Source of the DNA: Saccharospirillum sp. MSK14-1
GTDB taxonomy: Bacteria > Pseudomonadota > Gammaproteobacteria > Pseudomonadales > Natronospirillaceae
Assembly: GCF_003054965.1 (NCBI RefSeq)
Contig: NZ_MIES01000033.1
Location: 806,001 to 870,000, forward strand
Direction of reading: 5' to 3'
DNA: 64,000 bases
A model generated the notes under the pieces. That model did no database searches. It was not told the origin of the DNA and saw only the letters and a list, made by a program, of their open reading frames with translations. Positions 28,989 through 39,120 of the stretch are shown here, one piece after another (position 1 is the stretch's first letter; the number at the start of each line of letters is the position of its first letter). The position numbers were made by a program, and so were the translations under genes.

Positions 28989-30794
28989 GTGAAAAAGATA
29001 TTTCCCCTGTTTTCTTTATTTCCTCTATTTTCTATGCTTAGTATCAATGCGTTTTCTGATAATACTCAAGTCACTCCAATTCCTAACGGGTCGTTGACTA
29101 ATGATTATATTTTTGACGAGTACGGCCTCTCAGAAGTAATTGATACAGAAGTTGTTGCAGGTCGATATTCATTTGAAAGGGCGTTGTTAGATAGAAACAT
29201 TATTTTCATGGGGGAGCTAGTTCCAGCACCGCCAGTCCGTATTTTTACTAATGAGGAGTTAGCTGATGGTAGCTTTACTTTACCAGAGGCCGAGAAAACC
29301 TCATTACTTGAAATGGCAGCGATCGGCTCCGTTGGCATTAGAGTGGAATCAAATGAGCCAATACGGGCAATGGATTGTCAAAAAGCGGCAGTAGAGCTTG
29401 ATGCTAGTACCAGCGAGATGGTTAATAGAGTATCGTGTGTGAGCAATAATGAAGGTTCGATTTTAACAACATCCCATCAGTATCGTCCGCTTTCAATTAC
29501 ATATAACTATTCAACGGAATTATTTGGTTTTCGTTTTATTGATAGGAAACGTTATACAGATTGGACGATAAATGTTTTAGGGCCTGCGTACACTCAGGTC
29601 GCAAACGGTGTATATCGAGAATATCGTAGGGAAGCTTGGAATACTAGAGGTATGGTGCCCATTGTAATGAACGGCATAACTCTTTTTGTTGAGGCTGATG
29701 TTCGAGTTAGTGAGCCTTGGGAATTATACAAACGTAGAAATGTCGGTTCAGAAGAAGTGGCGTTTAATTCTGGTAGAAGATTCTATATTCAGTGTGGTAC
29801 GCACAAATTCTATGAAGATGAAGATTATTTCCCGGTAGGCTTTAGTGGTTTAACGATGGATCTTAGCAGTACTTTTGATAGTTACTGTGCAGATAAAGAC
29901 GTTACTTATCATTTTGAAAATATGCAAAACACGGGTGCCAATACGACTTCGGTAACATTTATTCCTCAATCATATTTGGTTCTGCCCACGGATTATATCG
30001 GGATATATGCACAGAAACTGGAAGTGAAATTGAACGATGCTGCTGACAACTTCTTCTTCTATAGCGAGCTTTATAATCCTACAGAAGATGCATCTCCAGG
30101 GGATGGTGATGCAACTGCCTATAAAACATCAGCTCAGGAATTTTCATCTAGCCTTGAAAACTTGATGAAACAATATGCTGATTTTAGTAGTGAGCTATCT
30201 ACTAGTGACGTTGATCAGTGGTTTTTCTCTGATGCTTCTGAAGTTCAATCATGGGCTGAGTCTGATCAATCAACTTTTGATATCACCTCGGATGATTTTG
30301 ATTTTATGGTTGGTGTATATAAAGGGCCTTTTGTCGAAGAAGACCCCGTTTGGCTCGATGATTTCAATATATGGTTTCATGATGAGTCAGGTTTAGCAGG
30401 GGCGGAGGTTTCTCCTGCATTTTCAATAGAAGCAATTAACGATGTAGCAAGATACGCTCTTGATCCAATTGGTTTGGATGTTCATTACGCTTTCGGCTGT
30501 AAGTATTTGGAAGCTTGGGAGCATTTAACGAAAGCTAAAGTAATGGCAGATCGGTACATGTTCTTAATGGACCAGTATTCATTTGGAAACAACTTGCCAC
30601 CGGCATATTTGGATATGAGTGATCTCAATCAGGCTAATATTATGTATCAAACACATAAGCAGGTTGTAAGTGCTGAAAATGCTAACCTAATGTCTCGCTT
30701 GCAATCTGAAGGCTTTGCATATATCCCATCTTGGAATGAAACGTCTCGTAATACGATGTGCCCAACCTCTTCTGGCGGCGGTTTTAGTGACTAA
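28989..30794 (+). CDS. Exported 601-aa protein of unknown function upstream of the Rhs gene
   Basis: The GTG start at 28989 follows AAAGGAGA, an excellent ribosome site. A signal peptide spans about residues 1-22 (KKIFPLFSLFPLFSMLSINAFS); no other clear membrane segment is seen. The mature part is acidic, rich in aromatic residues and contains seven or so cysteines, including one in FYIQCGTHKF and one in FDSYCADKD, and ends in a Ser/Gly-rich SSGGGFSD tail. I recognise no domain. It lies directly before the Rhs gene on the same strand, but a terminator-like hairpin separates them, so they may be only partly co-transcribed. A role as export partner or surface receptor for the Rhs protein is a guess. 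Confidence 0.7.
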   Translation: MKKIFPLFSLFPLFSMLSINAFSDNTQVTPIPNGSLTNDYIFDEYGLSEVIDTEVVAGRYSFERALLDRNIIFMGELVPAPPVRIFTNEELADGSFTLPEAEKTSLLEMAAIGSVGIRVESNEPIRAMDCQKAAVELDASTSEMVNRVSCVSNNEGSILTTSHQYRPLSITYNYSTELFGFRFIDRKRYTDWTINVLGPAYTQVANGVYREYRREAWNTRGMVPIVMNGITLFVEADVRVSEPWELYKRRNVGSEEVAFNSGRRFYIQCGTHKFYEDEDYFPVGFSGLTMDLSSTFDSYCADKDVTYHFENMQNTGANTTSVTFIPQSYLVLPTDYIGIYAQKLEVKLNDAADNFFFYSELYNPTEDASPGDGDATAYKTSAQEFSSSLENLMKQYADFSSELSTSDVDQWFFSDASEVQSWAESDQSTFDITSDDFDFMVGVYKGPFVEEDPVWLDDFNIWFHDESGLAGAEVSPAFSIEAINDVARYALDPIGLDVHYAFGCKYLEAWEHLTKAKVMADRYMFLMDQYSFGNNLPPAYLDMSDLNQANIMYQTHKQVVSAENANLMSRLQSEGFAYIPSWNETSRNTMCPTSSGGGFSD

Positions 30795-30807
30795 AATGTA
30801 ATGTAAT

Positions 30808-30833
30808 GCAAGGCCAAGGATGGCTTGCTTTTA
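30808..30833 (+). terminator. Terminator-like hairpin between the 601-aa gene and the Rhs gene
   Basis: GCAAGGCCA pairs with TGGCTTGC (one bulged G) around AGGA, followed by TTTTAT. It lies 14 bp after the stop of the 601-aa gene and 30 bp before the Rhs start. Confidence 0.6.
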
Positions 30834-30862
30834 TATCAGTTCATTAACAATAAGGTATGGAA

Positions 30863-33800
30863 ATGAGCATCAAACGATCATTATTTAAGATCGGTGTATC
30901 ATTAGTTGCTTTGTGCGCCGGAATAAGTGAAGCCGTTAGTTTTCAGGACGATTCCTATGATATATATGAGAATCAAAACGGTAATATTTATTTTCTGGCC
31001 AAGAAGAAGCTTCTACTGATTGCGGGTGAAATTTCCATACCCATTCAATATAAAGATGGAAAGTCGTTCTATCTGAATGTATCCGATAATACGATCCACT
31101 CACTGAATTCAACACCAAGTATGAGTGGTCTAACTGCGCTATCGGGCTACGAGGTATACACGGGCGATTTTAATGGTGATGGTTGGTCCGACATGTACCT
31201 TCATCCTTTAGCCTCTGGCAGTAAGATTAAAGCTTACTTAATAAACGGGGGTTCAGGTTTCAGGCCGACTGAAATGAGTAATTATTCATGGATTGCTGGT
31301 CATGAAGTCGTTGACTTAACCCCTGTAATCCATGATTACAACGGGGATGGAACTGACGATTTAATATTTACATCACCAACGGGAGAGCAGGTTCCTCTTT
31401 TTCAATATAACAGTATTATCAATGAGAATAACTCTTCACCGGTGACTGGTAATGTTGTTGGTCAAACCGACTTCTCAGCAACAGTATCTAAAGGCGGTGC
31501 GGCCAATATTGGTATCCTTCTAGAAACTCCGGTTGGAGCTACTGGTCTAAGCGCACCTGTTTCTATGAGTTACAACAGTCAATCTGGCAGCGGTAATATG
31601 GGGCGGGGCTGGTCCGTTTCTATTGGCGGCTCGATTGCCCGATGTCAGCACGAGTACCCGCTTGATCGGCCATTAACGTACACAGCGAGTGATGCTTATT
31701 GTTTCCAAGGGGAGCGTCTTGTTGCTATATCGGGAACGCATGGTGCCGCGGGTAGTTTGTATCGCACACAGGTTGATTCCGGGGTGCTTATTGAAGCTCA
31801 TGGATCTTATCTGGGTGAGCCGCAATACTGGAGTGTTCATACCCCCAATGGTGATATTTCGTACTATGGAGACTCAGAGAGTTCTAGGCTGGAGCACACC
31901 GACGGTGCTGCCGTACTAAGTTGGGCGTTGTCTTCTACACAGAAGATCTCGGGTGCAGAATATGAAGTTAATTACTCGACAGACGCGAACTCCGGTGAGC
32001 AGTTGCTGGAATCTATTGTCTATGTTGAGCAATCTGCGTCAATCCAATTTGAATGGGATGACCGAGCCAATGTATTTACTGGTTGGAGTAATGGAGCTCG
32101 AGTATCAAGTAGCAAACGTCTAAGCTCAGTAACGATGCTAGCTGATGGTGAAACACAGCGGGTTTATAATGTTCACTACAGTCAAGATAACCGTACAAAT
32201 AAACCCTTGGTTATTGCTATACAAGAGTGTTCAGATAACGGAGATTGTTATAAGCCGCTAACATTTGATTACGAGTCTACTAATAGCAATAATGATTACG
32301 AAAATATCGCCACATATAATAACAATCCTGACAGCGACTATGTCAGTAATAGTCTTCTTACCGGAGACATAAATAACGACGGTTTCACTGATATATTATA
32401 TATCGGTAAAAAAGGAGGCAGTTGTACAGTTTGGGTATGTAATAATAACGACGCAACGGTTCTGAAATTTAGGTTGAGCAATGGTGATGGAACCTATCGT
32501 CATGTAGGCTCACTTGGTATAACACCTTCTAATAGAGAGTCTCTTCCAGCGACCTATAATCTGGTTGATGTAAACTTTGATGGCTATTTTGATGTGGTTC
32601 AAACATCTCAAGACCACATCAAAACTTGGTTTGGTAACGCTCGATTAGGGCAAGGGCAGAACCGTTTTTCAAGTCCTCGAACTGACAGTTTTGATTCTTC
32701 TGGCGTTAGTGTGCAGTTTGCTGATGTAGATATGGATGGATATCCGGATTTAATCACCCATGAGCGCACCAACCAGTGGCAAGAATTCTCTCGTTATCGA
32801 ACCCGTGTATATGAAGGTAATGGTGATGGTACCTATGATAATAGCCATTCAATTCAAATATATCCGGAGTACTACAATAAAAAGCCTCCTGTTTTAACGG
32901 ATTATGATGGCAACGGTGAAAAAGAGTTCCTGTTCCACAATGCTGATATAAATCTGGATGAACCGTCGTCAGGGCCGGATAGCAAGACATGGCGAGAGTT
33001 ACTGGCAATAGCAAAGCCGGGTCAAGAAGACCTTTTTAGTAATCGAGCAGTTATCTATCGAATAAAGCACCGTGAGCTCGCACTGGACGGCCATGTTGAA
33101 CTCGATGCTCCATCCCTAGGTTTACCTCATCATTATCAAGATATAACGAATGATGGTGTTCCAGATCGTATTGTGGAGGACGACTATCAGCTTCATTACT
33201 ATGAGGGTCATGGTGATGGTCAGTTTGATACTAATCCCACCACGCTTCCGCTTCGCTATGCTAGGGCCAGTACGTACGAAAGTAGTGCTGCTGATACTGC
33301 TAGTTCAGGAACTCAATATGCAGATGTAGATGGCAGTCTGCTTGATGATAGTTCCGATGGAAGTTATGTAATTGCTGAATTCGGTGGTGATATAGAATCA
33401 CAGCTCAATAGCTATCAAAGCTCTGAAGGCGTCGTTTATGCACCCATAAGTTCCTTACAGGTAGATAATGAAAAGGAAAAACTCAGAACGCTCATTTTCG
33501 AAGATATAAATAACGATGGCTATATCGATATTATAGAGCACCGCCCCGTCGAAAATAATGGCGCTATTTTTGTCAAATATGGTAGTTATTTTGGATTCAC
33601 CACGAGTAATACACTTGAGGGTGTAGACAACTCTACAGATGACACGACTTTGCGCTTCTTGGATTTGGATGGAGATGGTGTTCGAGACCTGATGTCTTTC
33701 TCGAATGATACCGGTCAGGCTCAGACTTATGTCTCACAATCCAGTCATAGGCCGATGCTCACGACCATCGATGATGGTTTAGGGAACCTAACCACTTTTA

Positions 33801-36800
33801 CTTGGTCACGGATGACGGATACTGATGTCTATACTAAAGGTATTGGAAAGCGTCCCAACGGCGAAAAGGATGTAATCAGCAATCGTCGTCTAGTCGCTCA
33901 GATGACATCGCCAAGTGGCGTGGAATATTATCGCTATTCCGGAGCCAGGCAACGTATTGGGCGAGATGGCTATCTCGGATTCCAGCACTTTGTGCGTACA
34001 ACGCAGAGGACCTCATTAGCTAATTTGCAGGGTTCTGACTATCAAACCAGGGCTTTGGTAACGGCAACTTATTTGCATCAGGACGCGCCCTATATTGGCC
34101 GAACGGAAAAAGTTGTCACCTTCAATGTTGTTTCAAGTGCTGAAGAAGCGAATGATGCGGTGAATTTTTTCGCGGCTTCTTCAACATCCGATATGATACC
34201 GCGGCACAATACAATCGATATCGGTAGTGATTACACGGCTGTCTCTAACTGGAGAGAGAATCAGTGGGATTCGATCAATGCTAATGGTATTGAGTTTATC
34301 TATCTTGAAAAATATATAACCCGGCAGTTTGATTTCAAAAGTCAGGACCGTCTGCTACAACAGTCAGAAGTTGAAGAAGTATTTGAGAAGCCGCAATCCG
34401 ATTCCTACTTCGCAAGAAGGGTGCAAACGATTGTAAGAACCGGCGGCGAAGAAAATGCTCTGGCGGATAACTACCAAACCGAAGTCGTTACGGACTATGA
34501 TTATAAATACGCTAGCGCACTGTATGGCGAACCAAGAGATTTCCTGGTCAGCCAAGAAACCACTGCCTATACCGAAGATGGCAAAGAGACACTCATAGAC
34601 GCTGTCGAAAATACCTTCGACACTCGTAACCGCCTGGAAACCCGAACCACCTATACCGTTTCGGAAAGTCAGGCGCTGGATGGCTCATCGGCAAAGAATG
34701 CGATTCAAACTGAATATGCATACACCAGCGATTCTATCAGTACGCTTTATTCTCAAACTGTCAGCTCAGTAAACCGCATGCCAGGTGAATTGGGTTATGC
34801 ACCGCCAAGGGTGACACTAACGGAGTTCAGCAGCATATATGACCATAAGTACCTCACAGCACAAACGCGGTTATCCGGCTCTGGCAGTTCGGCGAGTGAC
34901 CAAACGGTCCAATATGACAATTTCGATCAGTTTGGTAACCCACGCACGGTTACCAATTTCAATGGAACCCAAAGCTTCCAACAAACAGATGGTTTTGGAA
35001 ATGTCATCTCAACCACCGATTCCTGGGGCGTAGTAACCAGCCATCAGTATTACTTCTGTTCCAGTTATGGCGGCTCACATCTTTGCCCGAGCGATGCCGT
35101 CTATACTGAACAAAGCCGAGTCGTTGGTGATTCAGGCCAGGTTCAAATACAACCCACCAGTTATCTGTTTTTTGATGCCAGAGGCCGTGAGATCGGCAGC
35201 GCAACCCAGCTCCAGTTTGGCGCCTGGTCGGTTTCCAAGAAAGAATGGGATACGTACGACAGGCTGGTACTGGAAACCACCCCGGTCAGTGCATTCAGCT
35301 ATTACAGTGATGTGCCAACCCAAGGGGTGTATAACAAACGCTACTATTATGATTTGAACGACCGCATCGTTGTTATCGAGCAGGATAACGCCGAAGGCTT
35401 GGGTGTAAACCGCCGGACTAATGAATACACGGTCACCGGAGATACGGGCGGCTATGAAAAGCGGGTTACCGATGGAAAAGGGCGTCAACGTTATGAGTAT
35501 TACGATGCCCAGGGTCGCTTAATCAGCACCCGAGAGACCTACCTGGCAAACGACGGTGATGGCAATTCTACGGCTCGGGATGCAACCATTCACCACCTAT
35601 ATGATGTGAAAGGTCGAAAGCTCGACATCGAGTATCCGGGCCTGGATGGCACCGGCATGATCTCCTCGGCCACAAGACTGCACGAAACCTACACCTATGA
35701 TGATGCCAACGGTGTCTTCACAGAAGAAATTCCCGACAAAGCCGTGGCCGATGTCACCAGAACCAATGCCTATGGCAATGTGGTAGAGCACATCGACGCC
35801 AACGGCGTAACCACCCGTTATCAATACGATGTGATGGGCCGCAAAACCAGCCAGCGAGTGGGCGATGTACTCAGTTGCTGGTATTACGATAGAGCACAGC
35901 CCTCTAAATATTCGGGCATTGATAATGCCATCGCCATTGGGACGCTCGATTCCGTTGTTACCTACCAAGGTGGCGCCAGAACAACATGCCCAGTGCAAAC
36001 AGACGTTGTTAATGCATTAACCGATGCGAACATCGCCATCGCCAAAGACTACCGATTGAACGCTCATGGCGTTCTTGAACAAGAAACGGTCTACACCGGC
36101 CAGATGGTGTTTGTAACGGACTATGAATACGATGCCTACGGTCGTCTGGAAACGAAAACCCTGCCATTAGTGCCCGGTGAATACGGTTCTGGTCTGGAAC
36201 CGACCCGGGTTGGTATGGAGTACAGCGACTCAACCGGTTACCCCACCGCCTTAACCAACGGTCTATCGGGTTCACAAAGAGTGGTCTATGAAGCAAATAC
36301 CGACATGGATCACTTCGGCAATGTCGTTGAGAAAACACTAGGCAGCACGACTCTGGTTCGGTCGTTCGACCCCGCAACAAGTCGAGTGGCCAGTATTCAG
36401 GCAACCGCTAACGATTCCGTGCTGGTGGACTACGAATACGAATTTAACATCGTGGGCGAAATTATCGGTCGCTCCGAGAGCATCACCAACCGCGATGAAA
36501 AATTCGGTTACCTGGATGGCTATTCGCGGCAAATCACCAACGTCTGGGTAAAGGGCATTAACGAATCGGACAGCAGCTACCGCGCTGAAGAAACCTATGT
36601 TTACGACGCACTGGGTAATATTCGCCAACACAGGCGCAATGATTACCACAACAACGTCACCTTCGACATGGACTACAACTACGAAGGTAAGCGCCTGACA
36701 GACATTACGGGCACCTTCGGCTCAAACCGGCTGCAAGAAGACTTCGACTACGATAATAATGGCAACGTAACGTCGCTGGGCTTTTACGCGCTGGAGTACA

Positions 36801-38053
36801 ATAGCCGCAATCTGCTGTCGAAGGTAGCGAGCAGTAACAGAAGCGACACTACCGAATACTGGTACGATGAAAACGGCACCCGCTATAAACGCACCGCCAA
36901 AATCGAAAACATCGTCACCAACACCTTTATGATGGATGGCTATGAACGTGTTGAATCCGGAGGCTGGGTAGAGCACCGTCATTACATTGGCAGCAATACG
37001 CTGCTCACCACCAACGATTTTGGCTCAAAGACTCAACAACACTTTATCCGCGATCACATCGGGTCCATCGTCGCGGTAGTGGATGATGAAGGCAGTGTTT
37101 TGCAACGGAAGCGATATACGGTGTTTGGTGAAGAGATTGAAACCTTCACGGCGTCTGGCTTACCGCAAATGCTGGGAATCACGGAAAAAGGCTTCACCAA
37201 CCATGAGCATATACCTGGCTTCCAGCTAATCCATATGGGTGGTCGCCTGTATCATCCTCGCTTAGGGCGGTTCTTACAGGCGGATATCGTTATTCAGAAT
37301 ACCAAGGCACCGGTTAATTTCAGTCGGTATGCCTATGTAATGAATAACCCGTTGGGGTATACGGATCCGAGTGGATACCTTTGGAAGGAGGTTAAGGAAA
37401 AGGTTAAGAAGATTGTTAGTCGAATTACAGGTAGCGGGTCACGTTCTAATAGTAATGATCACCAAAAGTCAGAGAGTGATAATGAGACCACTAATCCGAT
37501 GCCCGAACCTGGCAGTGGTGATACTTCCGAAGCTGAGAATCCTAACATTGGCGACGAAAGTGAGAGTCAGATAGAGCCTGTTGATACAGTAGATGAATTA
37601 GAACCAGGAGCTTTAGATAGTCCAGTAGGCGCTTCACTAATTAGTTCGCTTTTTGGAGCTGTCCGTACATGCGAAGTGTGTTCGAAGGTCCATCCTGGGA
37701 CTGATTATTTAGTTCCTGTTGGCACGGATGTAGTTGCAACTGCTGATGGTTCGATCGCTAGAGCTTATACGTCAGTTACTTATGGAAAGACGGTCATTAT
37801 TGATCATGGGGAATCTAGGTCAGGCGAAGGAAATGTATATACACTATACGCCCATGGAAGCGAAATTTCGGTTGAAGAAAATCAGCAAGTTAAAATGGGG
37901 CAAAAAGTTCTTACGTCAGGAAACACGGGTAATTCAACGGGTCCGCATTTACATTATGAGGTAATTAAATCTACATCGACGCCATTCCAAAGAGAGTTTT
38001 ATGGTAATTTGAATGAACGTTATGCTCCGGCAGAATTGAAAGATTTGTTATAG
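30863..38053 (+). CDS. Secreted SpvB/FG-GAP/Rhs-repeat protein with C-terminal M23 peptidase tip (candidate polymorphic toxin)
   Basis: A 2396-aa protein. Order: signal peptide (about 1-24); two FG-GAP-like calcium-type motifs (DFNGDGWSD, DYNGDGTDD, about 95-170); an SpvB-like block (about 205-265, ending MGRGWSVSIGGSIARC); a second FG-GAP run (about 495-940, for example DINNDGFTD, DVDMDGYPD, DLDGDGVRD); a TcdB-like linker; YD/Rhs repeats (about 1200-2150); the Rhs core end RYAYVMNNPLGYTDPSG (Asp2168); a polar linker; and an M23/LytM-type metallopeptidase (about 2265-2396) with HPGTD (His2277, Asp2281), YAHG (His2331) and GPHLHYEV (His2362, His2364). The M23 tip should cut peptidoglycan cross-links. 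The ATG at 30863 fits AAGG at 7 nt; an ATG at 30857 is too close. The Rhs core is visibly more GC-rich than the N-terminal part and tip, as in other Rhs genes. Confidence 0.88.
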   Translation: MSIKRSLFKIGVSLVALCAGISEAVSFQDDSYDIYENQNGNIYFLAKKKLLLIAGEISIPIQYKDGKSFYLNVSDNTIHSLNSTPSMSGLTALSGYEVYTGDFNGDGWSDMYLHPLASGSKIKAYLINGGSGFRPTEMSNYSWIAGHEVVDLTPVIHDYNGDGTDDLIFTSPTGEQVPLFQYNSIINENNSSPVTGNVVGQTDFSATVSKGGAANIGILLETPVGATGLSAPVSMSYNSQSGSGNMGRGWSVSIGGSIARCQHEYPLDRPLTYTASDAYCFQGERLVAISGTHGAAGSLYRTQVDSGVLIEAHGSYLGEPQYWSVHTPNGDISYYGDSESSRLEHTDGAAVLSWALSSTQKISGAEYEVNYSTDANSGEQLLESIVYVEQSASIQFEWDDRANVFTGWSNGARVSSSKRLSSVTMLADGETQRVYNVHYSQDNRTNKPLVIAIQECSDNGDCYKPLTFDYESTNSNNDYENIATYNNNPDSDYVSNSLLTGDINNDGFTDILYIGKKGGSCTVWVCNNNDATVLKFRLSNGDGTYRHVGSLGITPSNRESLPATYNLVDVNFDGYFDVVQTSQDHIKTWFGNARLGQGQNRFSSPRTDSFDSSGVSVQFADVDMDGYPDLITHERTNQWQEFSRYRTRVYEGNGDGTYDNSHSIQIYPEYYNKKPPVLTDYDGNGEKEFLFHNADINLDEPSSGPDSKTWRELLAIAKPGQEDLFSNRAVIYRIKHRELALDGHVELDAPSLGLPHHYQDITNDGVPDRIVEDDYQLHYYEGHGDGQFDTNPTTLPLRYARASTYESSAADTASSGTQYADVDGSLLDDSSDGSYVIAEFGGDIESQLNSYQSSEGVVYAPISSLQVDNEKEKLRTLIFEDINNDGYIDIIEHRPVENNGAIFVKYGSYFGFTTSNTLEGVDNSTDDTTLRFLDLDGDGVRDLMSFSNDTGQAQTYVSQSSHRPMLTTIDDGLGNLTTFTWSRMTDTDVYTKGIGKRPNGEKDVISNRRLVAQMTSPSGVEYYRYSGARQRIGRDGYLGFQHFVRTTQRTSLANLQGSDYQTRALVTATYLHQDAPYIGRTEKVVTFNVVSSAEEANDAVNFFAASSTSDMIPRHNTIDIGSDYTAVSNWRENQWDSINANGIEFIYLEKYITRQFDFKSQDRLLQQSEVEEVFEKPQSDSYFARRVQTIVRTGGEENALADNYQTEVVTDYDYKYASALYGEPRDFLVSQETTAYTEDGKETLIDAVENTFDTRNRLETRTTYTVSESQALDGSSAKNAIQTEYAYTSDSISTLYSQTVSSVNRMPGELGYAPPRVTLTEFSSIYDHKYLTAQTRLSGSGSSASDQTVQYDNFDQFGNPRTVTNFNGTQSFQQTDGFGNVISTTDSWGVVTSHQYYFCSSYGGSHLCPSDAVYTEQSRVVGDSGQVQIQPTSYLFFDARGREIGSATQLQFGAWSVSKKEWDTYDRLVLETTPVSAFSYYSDVPTQGVYNKRYYYDLNDRIVVIEQDNAEGLGVNRRTNEYTVTGDTGGYEKRVTDGKGRQRYEYYDAQGRLISTRETYLANDGDGNSTARDATIHHLYDVKGRKLDIEYPGLDGTGMISSATRLHETYTYDDANGVFTEEIPDKAVADVTRTNAYGNVVEHIDANGVTTRYQYDVMGRKTSQRVGDVLSCWYYDRAQPSKYSGIDNAIAIGTLDSVVTYQGGARTTCPVQTDVVNALTDANIAIAKDYRLNAHGVLEQETVYTGQMVFVTDYEYDAYGRLETKTLPLVPGEYGSGLEPTRVGMEYSDSTGYPTALTNGLSGSQRVVYEANTDMDHFGNVVEKTLGSTTLVRSFDPATSRVASIQATANDSVLVDYEYEFNIVGEIIGRSESITNRDEKFGYLDGYSRQITNVWVKGINESDSSYRAEETYVYDALGNIRQHRRNDYHNNVTFDMDYNYEGKRLTDITGTFGSNRLQEDFDYDNNGNVTSLGFYALEYNSRNLLSKVASSNRSDTTEYWYDENGTRYKRTAKIENIVTNTFMMDGYERVESGGWVEHRHYIGSNTLLTTNDFGSKTQQHFIRDHIGSIVAVVDDEGSVLQRKRYTVFGEEIETFTASGLPQMLGITEKGFTNHEHIPGFQLIHMGGRLYHPRLGRFLQADIVIQNTKAPVNFSRYAYVMNNPLGYTDPSGYLWKEVKEKVKKIVSRITGSGSRSNSNDHQKSESDNETTNPMPEPGSGDTSEAENPNIGDESESQIEPVDTVDELEPGALDSPVGASLISSLFGAVRTCEVCSKVHPGTDYLVPVGTDVVATADGSIARAYTSVTYGKTVIIDHGESRSGEGNVYTLYAHGSEISVEENQQVKMGQKVLTSGNTGNSTGPHLHYEVIKSTSTPFQREFYGNLNERYAPAELKDLL

Positions 38054-38066
38054 AAGAGGTGGACTC

Positions 38067-38603
38067 ATGTTGCTTTTTAGTAAATATAGTGGATTTATTT
38101 TGTCTGTATGTCTTTGGCTAATTGCTAGTTGTAGTTTATCCCAAGAATTTAGTTCAGTTGTCGATCCATGCTCTAATGATAATTTAGTGTCTGAACTTGA
38201 TAGTGTTACAAATGATGAAATATTCTTCTCTATACTAAACGGTCCGTTAGAGTGGAGCGAAGTTGAACCTTTATTGGTTAATATTAATAGAGAAGAAGTG
38301 AGCGGTAATTATGCGGGTGGATCGGAAAGCTACCTAATTAAATCAGAAGATAAAGAGGATTATTTTTCTTACTATTATAGTAGCGGGAACGTTTTTCCAT
38401 TGTGTTTGTACATACGGTCTCCTGATATTTTGGCTGAAGTATCTCGGGTCGCAAATGAATATGATGTTTTTTCTGATCGACTTAATAATAAGGATATATC
38501 TACACTGAAAGTTAGTACGTTAGAAGGGGGTGCTGTAATGGGGTTTGTTTTTGAGAGTGGGCAGTTGTCACTATTGGTCTATCGTGCTAGCTATATAGAT
38601 TAG
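38067..38603 (+). CDS. Predicted lipoprotein, candidate immunity protein for the M23 tip
   Basis: A 178-aa protein starting 13 bp after the Rhs stop, with GAGGTGG before its ATG. A hydrophobic leader ends in WLIASC, a good lipobox (Ile-Ala-Ser-Cys22), and the next residue is Ser, so an outer-membrane lipoprotein facing the periplasm is expected. The rest is acidic with two more cysteines and no domain I recognise. Immunity genes sit immediately after Rhs toxin genes, and a toxin acting on peptidoglycan needs a periplasmic inhibitor; location and order both fit. The immunity role is inferred, not shown. Confidence 0.68.
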   Translation: MLLFSKYSGFILSVCLWLIASCSLSQEFSSVVDPCSNDNLVSELDSVTNDEIFFSILNGPLEWSEVEPLLVNINREEVSGNYAGGSESYLIKSEDKEDYFSYYYSSGNVFPLCLYIRSPDILAEVSRVANEYDVFSDRLNNKDISTLKVSTLEGGAVMGFVFESGQLSLLVYRASYID

Positions 38604-38620
38604 ATGTAAATTAGATTAGA

Positions 38621-39120
38621 ATGGTAAGCTGGACACCCATCAAAGCGTGCACAGTCGTATTGTTAGATGACCCTAGTGTAAGCTTTATTCTTGACCTGAG
38701 TATTTATTGCTAACGAATTTAAATCTGAGTGTGTTAATGGCTAGCTTTGTGAATTTTAGGCATGATGAATTACTGAAAAAGTTCTGTCTAAAGGATTTTT
38801 TAGGTTGCCTTTTATTTGATAAAAATACTGAAGTAGAAATTCCTAGCGTTCGTCTATAGCTTAGCTTCTTACATACGCTAAACAACATATGTGTTGAGCC
38901 AACTGAAATCCGAGATGAACTTTCGAAGTGTGTTAAATTGTAAATCAACTAATCGGAACCAATATTGAGACGTTCTAAAATTGGTGAAAGTGAATCATCG
39001 ATACGACCTTTTTTGTCGAGTTTGGTCCTGAAGCCCTAAATATTTTAGTAATCGAAACGTTAGACCTGCAAGTCCTTTCATTGGTGACCAACGATGGTAG
39101 GTAGGGTATTGACCACCCAG
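38621..39120 (+). other. Intergenic stretch with decayed coding fragments
   Basis: The 737-bp gap from 38604 to 39340 has no intact gene, but several protein-like fragments follow each other in different frames: 38621-38710 (MVSWTPIKACTVVLLDDPSV...), 38695-38943 interrupted by one TAG at about 38857 (MASFVNFRHDELLKKF..., then LHTLNNICVEPTEIRDEL), and about 39000-39100 (FFVEFGPEALNILVIETLDL). This looks like one or more dead genes, perhaps an old tip or immunity module after the Rhs gene. No family is recognised. From 39120 to 39340 I see only AT-rich DNA and the next gene's ribosome site. Confidence 0.3.

Noticed and set aside
38737-38943. Intact small gene after the candidate immunity gene
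   Set aside because: The frame is interrupted by a TAG near 38857 and no ribosome site precedes the ATG; I kept it only as decayed sequence.
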